Positions 17,091-25,030 of a stretch of 34,262 nt of DNA are shown piece after piece; positions within the stretch are counted from its first letter, which is position 1; the number at the start of each line of letters is the position of its first letter. A model generated the notes under the pieces. It was not told the DNA's origin, ran no database searches, and saw only the letters and a list, made by a program, of their open reading frames with translations. Source of the stretch: Dethiobacter sp. (lineage in GTDB: Bacteria; Bacillota; Dethiobacteria; Dethiobacterales; Dethiobacteraceae). The stretch spans positions 1 through 34,262 of the forward strand of contig JAGXRN010000037.1 of the NCBI GenBank assembly GCA_018335875.1. Direction: 5' to 3'. Position numbers and translations under genes: made by a program.

Positions 17091-17516
17091 GTGGCTTTAC
17101 AGATTTTCAGCCCGGAATGGGTTGCCGCTTTTGAAAAGGAGCTTCAGGCAAGTGAAGAGTATGCTAAAGTGGCTAAGGGATGGAAAGGCGCTGTCATGCT
17201 TCATATCCTGGCAGAACCGTCAGTGGGATTTAATGAAGATATCTTTGTCATCCTTGACCTTCATGACGGGGTATGCCGCTCAATTAGTCTTGTTTCCCAG
17301 GCAGAAGCCGATGAGGCCGAGTACATTATCTCCGGGCCCTATGCAGCCTGGAAGCAGGTGGCTCAAAAAAAACTGGGGCCGGTAAAAGGGATGATGACAG
17401 GCAGGCTCAAGCTTAGAAAGGGCAGCCTGGGCATGATAACACGCTACATCAAAGCAACGCAGTGTATTGTGGATTGTGTTGCCGGGGTAGATACTTATTT
17501 CCCAGACGCGCATTAG
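17091..17516 (+). CDS. SCP2 sterol-binding domain protein
   Basis: A 141-residue cytoplasmic protein with the fold pattern of SCP2-like lipid-transfer domains: an initial amphipathic helix (Glu-Trp-Val-Ala-Ala-Phe), a strand with Asp-Leu-His-Asp-Gly, then Ala-Glu-Tyr-Ile-Ile-Ser-Gly-Pro-Tyr-Ala-Ala-Trp and the closing Gly-Arg-Leu-Lys-Leu-Arg-Lys-Gly segment. SCP2 domains bind hydrophobic acyl or isoprenoid ligands in a tunnel; free-standing bacterial versions often sit beside acyl-CoA genes, as here. GTG 17091 is preceded by AGGAGGTG at good spacing. There is no signal peptide. The ligand is unknown; a carrier for a hydrophobic CoA-pathway intermediate is an inference from neighbours. Confidence 0.75.
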   Translation: MALQIFSPEWVAAFEKELQASEEYAKVAKGWKGAVMLHILAEPSVGFNEDIFVILDLHDGVCRSISLVSQAEADEAEYIISGPYAAWKQVAQKKLGPVKGMMTGRLKLRKGSLGMITRYIKATQCIVDCVAGVDTYFPDAH

Positions 17517-17603
17517 CAAAAAGTGCACCAATAATTTTATAAAAACACTGCTGTATTGACCAACTAAAGCAAGCATGCAAAATTCTTCAGGGAGGTTTAA
17601 GTC

Positions 17604-18929
17604 ATGGAGAAAAAACTCGTATCCATAACACGCTACGAGACACCGATTGTATCAGTCAAACAGGCCGTCACAAGCTGCGGAGGGCTTGACCTGATGCCAT
17701 CCAACGCCCGTGTCTTCATCAAACCCAACATTGTGTTCTGGACAAAAACCTGTGCTTTCCCCAAATGGGGAGTAATCACCACCTCCAGGGTTATCGAGGA
17801 CATGGTCATTCTTTTAAAAGAATATGACATCGAAGACATTACCATCGGCGAAGGGATTGTCGCCGATCCCAAAGACAGGGAAACCCCAGCTGATGCCTTT
17901 AAGACATTGGGGTATGAAACCCTGGGCAGGCGCTACGGGGTAAAGTTTATCAACGTCATGGAACGTCCCTTTAAAAAGGTGAATCTGGGGGACGGCATTT
18001 CTTTAAAGTTCAACGAGGATATCCTGGAAAGCGACTTTTTAGTCAATATTCCCGCTATGAAGTGCCACAATCAAACCGTAGTCAGCCTGGGAATCAAAAA
18101 CCTTAAAGGTACAATTGATATTTCATCCCGGAAGAAATGTCACAGCCCGGACCCGGAAAAAGACCTTCATTTTCATGTATCCAGGCTGGCGGACAAGATG
18201 CCTCCCATGCTCACTCTGATCGACGGTATCTATACACTGGAACGCGGGCCTGGCTTTGACGGCAGGATGAAGCGGAGCAATCTGCTGATAGCGTCAGCAG
18301 ATATTTTATCTGCGGACATGGTTGGTGCAAAAGTACTGGGGCACGAACCGGCAGACGTGCCGCATCTGTCCTGGGCGGCAAAAAAACGGAACCGCCCGCT
18401 TGACCTTTCCGATGTGGAAGTGGTTGGAGAGAGGATTGAAGATGTTGCTTCTTTCCACGAGCATGACTTTGAATACAGCTCAAACGAGAGCGGGGAAATG
18501 CCTCTGCCGCTGGCGAAGCAGGGAATCACGGGGCTGTTTTACCGCAAGTTTGATGATACCATGTGCACGTATTGTTCGGGATTAAACGGATTGATCCTTA
18601 GTGCCATCCGGGGCGCCTGGAGAGGCGAACCATGGGATAATATAGAGGTGCTGACAGGCAAGACTATGAAACCCGCATCCGGCATGAATGCCACTGTTTT
18701 AGTGGGGCAGTGCATGTACAAAGCCAACAAAGACCATCCTGATGTTAAGAAAATGTTGGCTGTCAAGGGATGTCCCCCGCTGCCCAAAGAGGTGGTCAGC
18801 GTTTTACACGAGGCCGGTATCGAGGTCGAACCTGCCCTGTTTTCACAGATAGATGCCCTGCCAGGCTTTTTCATGGCACGCTACCAGGATAAACCGGAAT
18901 TCGATGAATCTTTTTTCAGGGTGGAATAA
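17604..18929 (+). CDS. DUF362 domain-containing protein
   Basis: A 441-residue protein recognised as DUF362 from Phe-Ile-Lys-Pro-Asn-Ile-Val near residue 36, Val-Asn-Ile-Pro-Ala-Met-Lys-Cys-His, Leu-Gly-Ile-Lys-Asn-Leu-Lys-Gly and Leu-Ile-Asp-Gly-Ile. Cytoplasmic; no signal or membrane segment is evident. The molecular function of this family is not firmly established; some members carry iron-sulfur domains, but no clear ferredoxin motif is visible here, only a few scattered Cys such as Thr-Tyr-Cys-Ser-Gly in the last third. ATG 17604 follows GGGAGGTTTAAGTC. The C-terminal 140 residues (from about 300) diverge from the core and may be a separate domain. It lies between SCP2 and cupin genes, suggesting a role in the same pathway. 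Confidence 0.8.
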   Translation: MEKKLVSITRYETPIVSVKQAVTSCGGLDLMPSNARVFIKPNIVFWTKTCAFPKWGVITTSRVIEDMVILLKEYDIEDITIGEGIVADPKDRETPADAFKTLGYETLGRRYGVKFINVMERPFKKVNLGDGISLKFNEDILESDFLVNIPAMKCHNQTVVSLGIKNLKGTIDISSRKKCHSPDPEKDLHFHVSRLADKMPPMLTLIDGIYTLERGPGFDGRMKRSNLLIASADILSADMVGAKVLGHEPADVPHLSWAAKKRNRPLDLSDVEVVGERIEDVASFHEHDFEYSSNESGEMPLPLAKQGITGLFYRKFDDTMCTYCSGLNGLILSAIRGAWRGEPWDNIEVLTGKTMKPASGMNATVLVGQCMYKANKDHPDVKKMLAVKGCPPLPKEVVSVLHEAGIEVEPALFSQIDALPGFFMARYQDKPEFDESFFRVE

Positions 18930-18966
18930 GTACCCGAACAAAAGGCAGCACAAGGAGGTCAAAAAA

Positions 18967-19299
18967 ATGCTTCACAAAACAGTTAGATCTTCAGACCAGG
19001 GATTTATTCAGGCATTGGATGGGATAGAGCGTAAAACCCTTGTCTATGGGGAAAAGACTTTGCTGGTTAAATTTAAGTTTGAAAAAGACAGGGTGCTGCC
19101 GCTGCACAAACATCCCCACGAACAGACAGGATACTTAGTCTCAGGGCGTATAATCCTTATTATCAACAATGAACGCCACGATATAGCGCCCGGAGACAGC
19201 TGGGTTATCCCGGGGGATATTGAGCACGGGGTTGAAGTCATAGAAGAATCAGTGGCCATTGAGGTGTTTTCACCTGTAAGGGAAGATTATCTCCCTTAA
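18967..19299 (+). CDS. Small cupin-domain protein
   Basis: A 110-residue single-domain cupin. Motif 1 is seen as His-Lys-His-Pro-His-Glu-Gln with a following Gly-Tyr-Leu-Val-Ser-Gly, and motif 2 as Pro-Gly-Asp-Ser-Trp-Val-Ile-Pro-x4-His-Gly. The His and Glu ligands for a metal are therefore present. Cupins of this size include isomerases, dioxygenases and sensory or storage proteins, so no reaction can be assigned. ATG 18967 was chosen because it is preceded by CAAGGAGGTC at ideal spacing; the frame is open further upstream, but that part overlaps the DUF362 gene in another frame. It lies 37 bases after DUF362 and is likely in the same operon. Confidence 0.85.
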   Translation: MLHKTVRSSDQGFIQALDGIERKTLVYGEKTLLVKFKFEKDRVLPLHKHPHEQTGYLVSGRIILIINNERHDIAPGDSWVIPGDIEHGVEVIEESVAIEVFSPVREDYLP

Positions 19300-19350
19300 C
19301 CGTTAATGCGGCAGAATGTCACAGCTCTAAAAATAGATTTTGGAGGTGTA

Positions 19351-19833
19351 ATGATGGAACAATCGTTATTCGATCAGATGAATTATTTGCGTCAGAGAAC
19401 AATAACTACTGTTAAAGACCTGAGTGATAAGGAAGCAAACGCAATCCCCGAGGGCTTTAATAACAACATATTGTGGAATACAGGCCACATTTGTCTTATT
19501 CAGGAACAACTTGTCTTCGCTTTTGCCAAAGAGCCCATGGGGACGCCTGATGACTTTCCGGCCCTGTTTGCAATGGGGACCAAGCCCTCTGAGTGGGCAT
19601 CAAAACCACCGGCGTTGAGTGAGCTGATTCAATTGCTCCAGGAGCAGCCGGTTCGGATCCAGGAGAGGCTGAAGAACAGGTTAAATGATACTGTCGCCCT
19701 TCCGTTTGTCATTCCCGGCTTAAAATTACAAACCTTTGCCGAGCTGCTTACTTTTACCTTTTATCATGAAGGCACACATATACAGGCCATTAAAATGCTG
19801 AAGAAGATAAACGAATTGCAGACTGCTCTTTAG
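19351..19833 (+). CDS. DinB-family protein
   Basis: A 160-residue four-helix-bundle protein of the DinB/YfiT type. The expected metal-binding histidines are in place: Gly-His-Ile-Cys after Trp-Asn-Thr near residue 40, and Tyr-His-Glu-Gly-Thr-His-Ile-Gln near the C-terminus (His-x3-His). Members include bacillithiol or mycothiol transferases and damage-induced proteins, and many have no known reaction; thiol transfer or dehalogenation of a xenobiotic would be family-plausible. The start ATG 19351 (followed by a second ATG) has TGGAGGTG at good spacing; the frame is open 15 codons further upstream without such a site. It sits between cupin and nitrilase genes. Confidence 0.8.
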   Translation: MMEQSLFDQMNYLRQRTITTVKDLSDKEANAIPEGFNNNILWNTGHICLIQEQLVFAFAKEPMGTPDDFPALFAMGTKPSEWASKPPALSELIQLLQEQPVRIQERLKNRLNDTVALPFVIPGLKLQTFAELLTFTFYHEGTHIQAIKMLKKINELQTAL

Positions 19834-19905
19834 ACAATTAGTGCCTGGTTTATTTTAGTGCTTGGTCCCTTAAATAGTAGATTTAAAAAGTTGGGGGAGG
19901 ATTCG

Positions 19906-21006
19906 ATGGCTAAAAAATTTACGGCTGCGGCTGTGCAGGCTGCTCCTGTCTTTATGGACAAGCAGTCTACTGTGGAAAAGTGCTGTGCTTTAATTCGGGA
20001 AGCCGCCTCCCATGGGGCCAAACTGATAGTTTTCCCGGAAACATTTATACCTGCCTATCCAAGCTGGTCCCCTGATTTTTCTGAGCGTTCAGGCCACTGG
20101 ATTCACTCCTGGGTGGACTACTACCGCAACTCAGTAACTATTCCCGGTGAAGATACCGACAAGATTGCGGATGCTGCCAGGGAGGCAGGGGCCTATGTTG
20201 TCGTGGGCGTAAGTGAGCTTGATGCCCGCTGGCAGGGGACGCTCTATAATACTGCACTCTTTATTGATGCCAGTGGCCGCATCATGGGAAAGCACCGCAA
20301 GTTAATGCCTACCTTTCATGAGCGCCTCTACTGGGGGCAGGGTGACGGCAGCCACCTTAAAGTTTTTGAGACAGAACTTGGCAGGCTGGGCGGCCTTATC
20401 TGCTACGAACACCGTATGACACTGCCCAAGTACGCCCTTTTCACCAAGGGAGAACAAATTCACTGTGCTCTCTGGCCGGGGTGGCCTTCGGCGCCTGATT
20501 TTGATCTGCGTGAAAATATGGATATTACCAGCCGTGCACTCTCCCTGGAGGGACAGACTTTTGTTGTTCTTTCATCCATGTATTTTTCCGCGGAAATGGT
20601 CCCCGACAGCTTCCACTATAAAAACAAGGCGCAGTGGCACAGCTGCGGCGGCAGCGGCATAATCAGCCCGCTGGGAGGGTATTTGGCCGGTCCTGTATAT
20701 GATCAAGAAACAATTGTTTATGCAGATATTGACCTCAGTTTGATCCCCATGGCCAAAGCTATTTTTGACGCCATGGGTCATTACTCGCGTTGGGATGTTA
20801 TTAACATCAATCTCAACGAACAAGAGCTTGGGCCCACGGATCCTGGCCGTGCTGCTGCTAATATCCGTACTCTTCTCGCTGAACTGAAGGAAAGCCTTAG
20901 GCAGCTGTCAGCAAATCCGAACGCAATTTCTCCGGCAGAGCTTCATGAAGCCCGTTCCCTGGCTTTGGAGTTGGCTAACCTCACGCAGGCCGAATTAGAA
21001 AAGTAA
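19906..21006 (+). CDS. Nitrilase-type carbon-nitrogen hydrolase
   Basis: A 366-residue member of the nitrilase superfamily. The Glu-Lys-Cys triad is visible: Glu45 in Phe-Pro-Glu-Thr-Phe-Ile-Pro, Lys132 in Lys-His-Arg-Lys-Leu-Met-Pro-Thr, and Cys166 in Gly-Gly-Leu-Ile-Cys-Tyr-Glu-His. The Ala-Tyr-Pro-x-Trp after the Glu and the Lys-Leu-Met-Pro-Thr-x-x-Glu-Arg stretch are typical of true nitrilases (branch 1), which convert nitriles to acids and ammonia; the Tyr after the Cys replaces the more usual Trp. Usual nitrilase length is 330-370. ATG 19906 follows GGGGGAGG. The C-terminal 50 residues are charged and probably belong to the filament-forming tail. It could supply an acid for the ligases upstream. 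Amidase activity remains possible. Confidence 0.88.
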   Translation: MAKKFTAAAVQAAPVFMDKQSTVEKCCALIREAASHGAKLIVFPETFIPAYPSWSPDFSERSGHWIHSWVDYYRNSVTIPGEDTDKIADAAREAGAYVVVGVSELDARWQGTLYNTALFIDASGRIMGKHRKLMPTFHERLYWGQGDGSHLKVFETELGRLGGLICYEHRMTLPKYALFTKGEQIHCALWPGWPSAPDFDLRENMDITSRALSLEGQTFVVLSSMYFSAEMVPDSFHYKNKAQWHSCGGSGIISPLGGYLAGPVYDQETIVYADIDLSLIPMAKAIFDAMGHYSRWDVININLNEQELGPTDPGRAAANIRTLLAELKESLRQLSANPNAISPAELHEARSLALELANLTQAELEK

Positions 21007-21046
21007 TAATCTCAGTAATTAAGTTCAGCGCCGGGGAGGACTGAAA

Positions 21047-21529
21047 ATGAATATCAGACTGCTTAGCCACGATGATTGGGAGCAGGTGAAAGAAATCTTT
21101 TCTGAGGGGATAAAAACGGGTATCTCTACATTTGAAACACAGTCGCCGCCCTGGGAACAATGGAAGTCAGACCATTTTTTAAACTGCAGCATAGTGGCTG
21201 AGAACGACAGTTTGATTCTGGGCTGGGCGGCACTTGCCAGGGTTTCCTCACGCTGCTGCTTTACAGGGGTAGCCGAAGTAAGTATTTATGTCAGGGAAGG
21301 GATAAGGGGAAAAGGAGTCGGCGATATTTTAATGAAAGAGCTGATTCAGTTAGCGGAGGCGGAAGGCTTCTGGACGCTCCAATCCGGGATTTTCCCTGAA
21401 AATAACGCTAGTGTAAAGCTGCATCTGAAGCATGGGTTCAGAGAAGTGGGCAGACGGGAAAAAATAGGGCAGCAAAACGGTGCCTGGAAGGATATATTAT
21501 TATTTGAACGAAGAAGCAGTAATTTTTAA
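21047..21529 (+). CDS. GNAT N-acetyltransferase, phosphinothricin acetyltransferase-like
   Basis: A 160-residue acetyl-CoA-dependent N-acetyltransferase. The N-terminal half (Ile-Phe-Ser-Glu-Gly-Ile-x-Thr-Gly-Ile-Ser-Thr-Phe-Glu) matches the phosphinothricin/methionine-sulfone acetyltransferase subgroup. The acetyl-CoA loop appears as Val-Arg-Glu-Gly-Ile-Arg-Gly-Lys-Gly-Val-Gly near residue 85, and the C-terminal Gly-Phe-Arg-Glu-Val-Gly is also family-typical. It would acetylate a small amine or an amino acid analogue. ATG 21047 follows GGGGAGGAC. It may be a cargo gene rather than a pathway enzyme; its position between nitrilase and enoyl-CoA hydratase gives no clear hint. Confidence 0.88.
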   Translation: MNIRLLSHDDWEQVKEIFSEGIKTGISTFETQSPPWEQWKSDHFLNCSIVAENDSLILGWAALARVSSRCCFTGVAEVSIYVREGIRGKGVGDILMKELIQLAEAEGFWTLQSGIFPENNASVKLHLKHGFREVGRREKIGQQNGAWKDILLFERRSSNF

Positions 21530-21610
21530 GTTTAAGCGGTAAAAGAGGAGTAATTGTATGGCAGTCTGTCCCCTCTGACCCGGTTATTAACTTACAAGGA
21601 GGATTTGCCA

Positions 21611-22402
21611 GTGAGTGAAGTACTGTCAATCAAAAATGACGGCCATGTCCGCACCATAATGCTTAACCGGCCGGAAAAAATGAACGCCCTCAGCAATGAA
21701 CTGGCCTGGGGCATAGTGGCTGCGGTGGAAGAGGCGGCAAAGGATGATTCAGTGTGGGTCGTCGCTATCACCGGCAGCGGGAATGCATTCTGTTCCGGGC
21801 TCGACCTTTCAGGACGGGGAGATTATACACCTTTCTCGCCGCAGGATACATATCTTGACGACATCAGCTGGGTTGGCCGCTTCCCGCTTGTGTTGCGGCA
21901 TATCTGCGACAAGCCGGTAGTGGCCGGTGTCAACGGTGTGGCCGTAGGCGCCGGGCTATCCCTGGCGCTGTCTGCAGATATACGTATGGCGGCTCAAAGT
22001 GCCCGCTTTATAGCGGGATATCCGCGTATCGGCGCCTCGCCCGACGGGGGCATGACGTGGACACTGCCACAGCTTATCGGTTATGAGCAGGCAATGCGCT
22101 TCCTGCTTGAGAATCGCACAGTCAGCGCTGACGAGGCACTTAGCCTTGGCATGGTGGGCGAGGTTGTACCCGATGAACAGTTCGCCCACAGGCTGTCTGA
22201 GTATTGTGCCTTTCTTGCTGAACGGCCGCCCATCACTGCCCGCTTGACAAAGCGTGGGGTAACCAAGGCTTGTGCCATTGACCTTGAGGCGCAGGTAAGG
22301 TTCGAACTGGCCAATATCAAACGTGCTTTCGACAGCCAGGATTCAAAGAGGGCAATTAAGGCTTTCCTTGAAAAGTGCCAGGTTAAATTTGAGGGGAATT
22401 AG
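21611..22402 (+). CDS. Enoyl-CoA hydratase/isomerase family protein
   Basis: A 263-residue crotonase-fold enzyme. The oxyanion-hole elements are Ala-Phe-Cys-Ser-Gly-Leu-Asp-Leu (59-66) and Gly-Val-Ala-Val-Gly-Ala-Gly-Leu-Ser-Leu (109-118). At the catalytic region it reads Gly-Ala-Ser-Pro-Asp-Gly-Gly (141-147): the second catalytic Glu of mitochondrial-type hydratases is replaced by Asp, and the first by Ala or Ser, so isomerase, hydrolase or dehalogenase activity on an acyl-CoA is as likely as hydration. GTG 21611 was preferred to the longer frame starting at 21554 because AAGGAGG lies about 9 bases upstream and the protein then starts at the usual place. A terminator follows. Confidence 0.87.
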   Translation: MSEVLSIKNDGHVRTIMLNRPEKMNALSNELAWGIVAAVEEAAKDDSVWVVAITGSGNAFCSGLDLSGRGDYTPFSPQDTYLDDISWVGRFPLVLRHICDKPVVAGVNGVAVGAGLSLALSADIRMAAQSARFIAGYPRIGASPDGGMTWTLPQLIGYEQAMRFLLENRTVSADEALSLGMVGEVVPDEQFAHRLSEYCAFLAERPPITARLTKRGVTKACAIDLEAQVRFELANIKRAFDSQDSKRAIKAFLEKCQVKFEGN

Positions 22403-22497
22403 AAAGCGGGAAGAGGTAAACAGCATTACAACCTGGCACGGTTTTTCAGCGGAGAGCAACAATTAGCAGAGATGCTAAAAATTTGCTTGGTTAGAAT

Positions 22498-22547
22498 ACG
22501 GGCAGCAGGTCAGATCATCAAATCTGGATGCCGCCTGTAATTTTTTT
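22498..22547 (+). terminator. Rho-independent terminator after the enoyl-CoA hydratase gene
   Basis: A long imperfect hairpin, arms about 22498-22517 and 22521-22538 (lower stem ACGGGCAGCA with TGCCGCCTGT, upper stem CAGAT with ATCTG), is followed by seven T at 22541-22547. It sits in the 239-base gap that closes the long run starting at the acyl-AMP ligase. Nothing else in this gap is clearly functional. Confidence 0.7.
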
Positions 22548-22641
22548 AAAGGAAATTATGGGGGAGAGGAGAAGTAATAATAGATAGAATAATGTGAAAA
22601 AGACCCGGAAAAATAGCAACATAGCGGGAGGAGTGATTCCT

Positions 22642-23034
22642 GTGCAAAGCGAAACTGCACGCCGCAGGGAGAAGAAGTCCGCTCTTAAGCAGTTAATAGG
22701 TGTACTGGCGCTTTTCATAGTTGGCACAATTTTATTTTATGCGGGCTATGTGTACATAAATTTTAAGATGGACGAAATATGGCAGGCCTCAGAACGCACA
22801 ACTGCCGCTGCTTTGGTTGAAATTCAGGAGACCAACAGCCTCAACACTGAGATACTGCAGGAAACCCTAAATGCAATTTTGGCTGAAATGGGGGAAATTA
22901 AATCCACTTTACAAGAAGCGGGTCAGACCCTGGATTTCTCCACCGTGGTACAGCAAAACCTTTCCTGGCGCCTCGCCGAGCTGCAGCAGCAGCTAAATGA
23001 ACTTCAGCAGGCCATAGACCTGCTTAAGGACTGA
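22642..23034 (+). CDS. Single-pass membrane protein with C-terminal coiled coil
   Basis: A protein of no recognised family. From GTG 22642 it is 130 residues: a basic N-terminus (Arg-Arg-Arg-Glu-Lys-Lys), one hydrophobic segment at about 18-40, then some 85 residues rich in Glu, Gln, Leu and Ala with heptad-like spacing, ending Leu-Asn-Glu-Leu-Gln-Gln-Ala-Ile-Asp-Leu-Leu. The basic side before the membrane segment predicts an N-in, C-out topology with the coiled coil outside the membrane. I chose 22642 because GGGAGGA lies about 10 bases upstream; the frame also opens with GTG 22594 but without a close site. Only 6 bases separate it from the glycosidase gene, whose N-terminal part also looks coiled-coil, so the two products probably interact. 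Confidence 0.7.
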   Translation: MQSETARRREKKSALKQLIGVLALFIVGTILFYAGYVYINFKMDEIWQASERTTAAALVEIQETNSLNTEILQETLNAILAEMGEIKSTLQEAGQTLDFSTVVQQNLSWRLAELQQQLNELQQAIDLLKD

Positions 23035-23040
23035 CCAACT

Positions 23041-24093
23041 ATGAAATTAATCAGCGCTTTCATCATACTTCTACTTGCTCCTTTTGGCGGCATGGTGCTC
23101 GCCCTCTCTCAACAGAATGCGCCGGCGGCATTTCTGCCAAAAGGCCAACTTGTGCTGGACCTGACTGAAATTTCGCGGGAGGCACAGGCTGCATATGAAA
23201 AAACCCTGGCTCTTTATGCAAGCTCCGGTTTTATACAATCATTTCTGGAGGAGCAGCAGCAGCAGTCGCATGAGCAGCAGCAGCTGATTGCACAATTGGT
23301 TGCCCAGAGCCTGGCACAGACCGAGCTGTCAAAGGAGCTCTACGAAGAGCAGCTCCTGGCAAAGTTGGGCGTCGCCGTTGACAGCTACAGCTCCCACAGT
23401 GTTGAAATACTGCTTTTTAATATTACGCAGCAAAACTATCGCAGCTATCTGGTCAAGATTAAGCTGTTTGACCCCGACATGATCAAGGTCAGGCTGGGTC
23501 ACGGTGAACTTGGCAGGATTGAAACTACAAGTGCAGCTGTGAGAAAAGAAGACGCTATTTTTGGGGTAAACGGCGGCGGGTTTTTTTACGCGGGACAGAA
23601 TAACTATCTGCCCATGGGCAACACAATGGTAGACGGTAAGCTGATAAACGCCTTTGCTCCGGCCACGGGGGATGTATTTTTCACCGGCTTTTCCGCCTCC
23701 GGCGCCTTAATCGGCGGCCTTTTCACAGAGGAGCAGCAGTTGATGGCACTGAATCCTGTGGCAGGTGTCAGTTTTTCGCCGATTCTTTTGCAAGGCAGGC
23801 TGCCGGTGGACATACCAGGCAGGTGGCAGGGTACACGGCACCCCAGGACAATTATCGGCAACTTCGGCAACGGTGACATTTTCTTTTGGGTAATAGACGG
23901 CCGCCGGCCGGGGTGGAGCAGGGGAGCTACACTGGAGGAGGCCCAGATAAAGCTGCTTGAGCTGGGCGTAGTTGATGCCTATAACCTTGACGGCGGCGGT
24001 TCAAGCACCATGGTCTTTAACGGCAAATTAATCAACCGCCCTTCTGACGGAAATGAACGAGCTGTGGCCACCACTATCATCATTGTTCCCTAA
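23041..24093 (+). CDS. Secreted phosphodiester glycosidase (NAGPA-domain) protein with coiled-coil stalk
   Basis: A 350-residue exported protein. Residues 1-22 form a signal peptide or anchor, about 45-110 are helical and rich in Gln and Glu (runs of four Gln and three Gln near 72-81), and the rest is a phosphodiester glycosidase (NAGPA/DUF2233) domain. That domain shows Gly-Val-Asn-Gly-Gly-Gly-Phe-Phe (175-182), Gly-Asn-Thr-Met-Val-Asp-Gly-Lys, Asp-Gly-Arg-Arg-Pro-Gly-Trp-Ser and Asn-Leu-Asp-Gly-Gly-Gly-Ser-Ser-Thr-Met near the end. The family cleaves sugar phosphodiester links (the uncovering enzyme in animals); bacterial members act on cell-wall or exopolysaccharide phosphodiesters. ATG 23041 comes 6 bases after the preceding stop, implying coupled translation with the membrane coiled-coil protein. 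Confidence 0.85.
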   Translation: MKLISAFIILLLAPFGGMVLALSQQNAPAAFLPKGQLVLDLTEISREAQAAYEKTLALYASSGFIQSFLEEQQQQSHEQQQLIAQLVAQSLAQTELSKELYEEQLLAKLGVAVDSYSSHSVEILLFNITQQNYRSYLVKIKLFDPDMIKVRLGHGELGRIETTSAAVRKEDAIFGVNGGGFFYAGQNNYLPMGNTMVDGKLINAFAPATGDVFFTGFSASGALIGGLFTEEQQLMALNPVAGVSFSPILLQGRLPVDIPGRWQGTRHPRTIIGNFGNGDIFFWVIDGRRPGWSRGATLEEAQIKLLELGVVDAYNLDGGGSSTMVFNGKLINRPSDGNERAVATTIIIVP

Positions 24094-24143
24094 CACGGAT
24101 TCAAGAGAGGCAGCGGACAGAACCCGCATCAATAATCTATGTT

Positions 24144-24713
24144 TTGGAAGTTAAGTTATTGTTAGCCCATGGTTTTATAAGCGACAGTTTATTGTCTGAG
24201 CTGGTCAAATGCAGTTATATCGGAATGAGAACACACAACACAGATTATATTAATAAAACACTGGCAGAGGAGATGGGTATTACTGTCTGTGGATTAAGCA
24301 GGCAATACGGCGTAAACGCAGTAGCAGAGCATACCTTTATGCTCATATTGGCACTGGCCAAAAATCTTGTTAACTCTTATCAAAACACAATTAGCGGCAG
24401 GTGGAGAGAAGCCTTAGGGCCAAATGCCGAGCTGTCAGGCAAAAAAATAGGAATAATCGGCTGCGGTCAAATTGGGAAAAGAGTGGCGGAAATTGCCTCC
24501 TTTTTTGGGATGGAAGTGCTGGTTGCAGGAAAAGAAAAAGTGCTAAAAAAGGATGAGCTGCCCGTGGCAGACGTTGTCAGCCGCTCGGATATCATAAGCG
24601 TTCACATTCCGGCGACTCCTGAAAATAAAGGGACAAAAGAAAGTATAGATAAAATGAATGAAGAATTAATAAATAATCTGATTAGTTTTTGCAAAAAAAA
24701 TAACCACACATAA
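24144..24713 (+). pseudogene. D-2-hydroxyacid dehydrogenase fragment (both ends missing)
   Basis: About 190 codons of a D-isomer-specific 2-hydroxyacid dehydrogenase, which normally has 310-340. The part present covers the end of the substrate domain (Tyr-Ile-Gly-Met-Arg, Ala-Val-Ala-Glu-His), the NAD-binding Gly-Ile-Ile-Gly-Cys-Gly-Gln-Ile-Gly near residue 103, and Ser-Asp-Ile-Ile-Ser-Val-His-Ile-Pro. The first 30-60 residues are absent and no proper start is seen; TTG 24144 is merely the first possible start and lacks a binding site. After Thr-Lys-Glu-Ser-Ile-Asp-Lys-Met the frame passes into AT-rich sequence and stops, so the catalytic Glu and His are lost. It is clearly richer in A+T than its neighbours, suggesting old decay or foreign origin. 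Confidence 0.75.
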
Positions 24714-24722
24714 GTGTGTTTT
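24705..24722 (+). terminator. Weak hairpin with short T run
   Basis: CACAC (24705-24709) pairs with GTGTG (24714-24718) around a 4-base loop, followed by four T. The stop codon of the dehydrogenase fragment lies inside it. It is a weak candidate terminator just before the binding site of the methyltransferase fragment. Confidence 0.3.
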
Positions 24723-24733
24723 GGAGGAAACAA

Positions 24734-25030
24734 GTGCACAGCAAATCTGACAGAGAGACAGAAGGGATCAAGCGTCGCTACAACCGGACAGCGCTTTACT
24801 ATGATTGGATGGACCACATGTTCAGCCCTGCACTGCGGAAAAGAGTCCTGGCATATGCCGGCGGGAAAGTGCTTGAAGTCGGTGTCGGGACTGGGAAAAA
24901 CCTCATGTACTACCCCCCGGGTTGTGAGGTGACGGGCATTGACTTCAGTCCCGCCATGCTCAAAAAAGAGCACGCTGCTCCCAATGTGGCATATTTATTG
25001 CTAATGTATTTTAATAACTATAAATATTGA
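24734..25030 (+). pseudogene. Class I SAM-dependent methyltransferase, C-terminally truncated
   Basis: The start of a class I methyltransferase: Arg-Arg-Tyr-Asn-Arg-Thr-Ala-x-Tyr-Tyr-Asp at the N-terminus, motif I Val-Leu-Glu-Val-Gly-Val-Gly-Thr-Gly-Lys-Asn, and Gly-Ile-Asp-Phe-Ser-Pro-Ala-Met-Leu. Family members of this UbiE-like or phospholipid methyltransferase type run to about 200 residues. Here the frame departs from the pattern after Met-Leu-Lys-Lys and stops about 20 residues later, leaving 98 codons with no substrate-binding half. GTG 24734 with GGAGGA about 6 bases upstream is the likely original start. The 181 bases that follow show no continuation that I can recognise and no RNA gene. 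Confidence 0.75.

Noticed and set aside
23230-23290. CAG/GCAGCAG repeats considered as a microsatellite
   Set aside because: They encode the Gln-rich coiled coil in frame, mixed with other codons; no independent repeat array.
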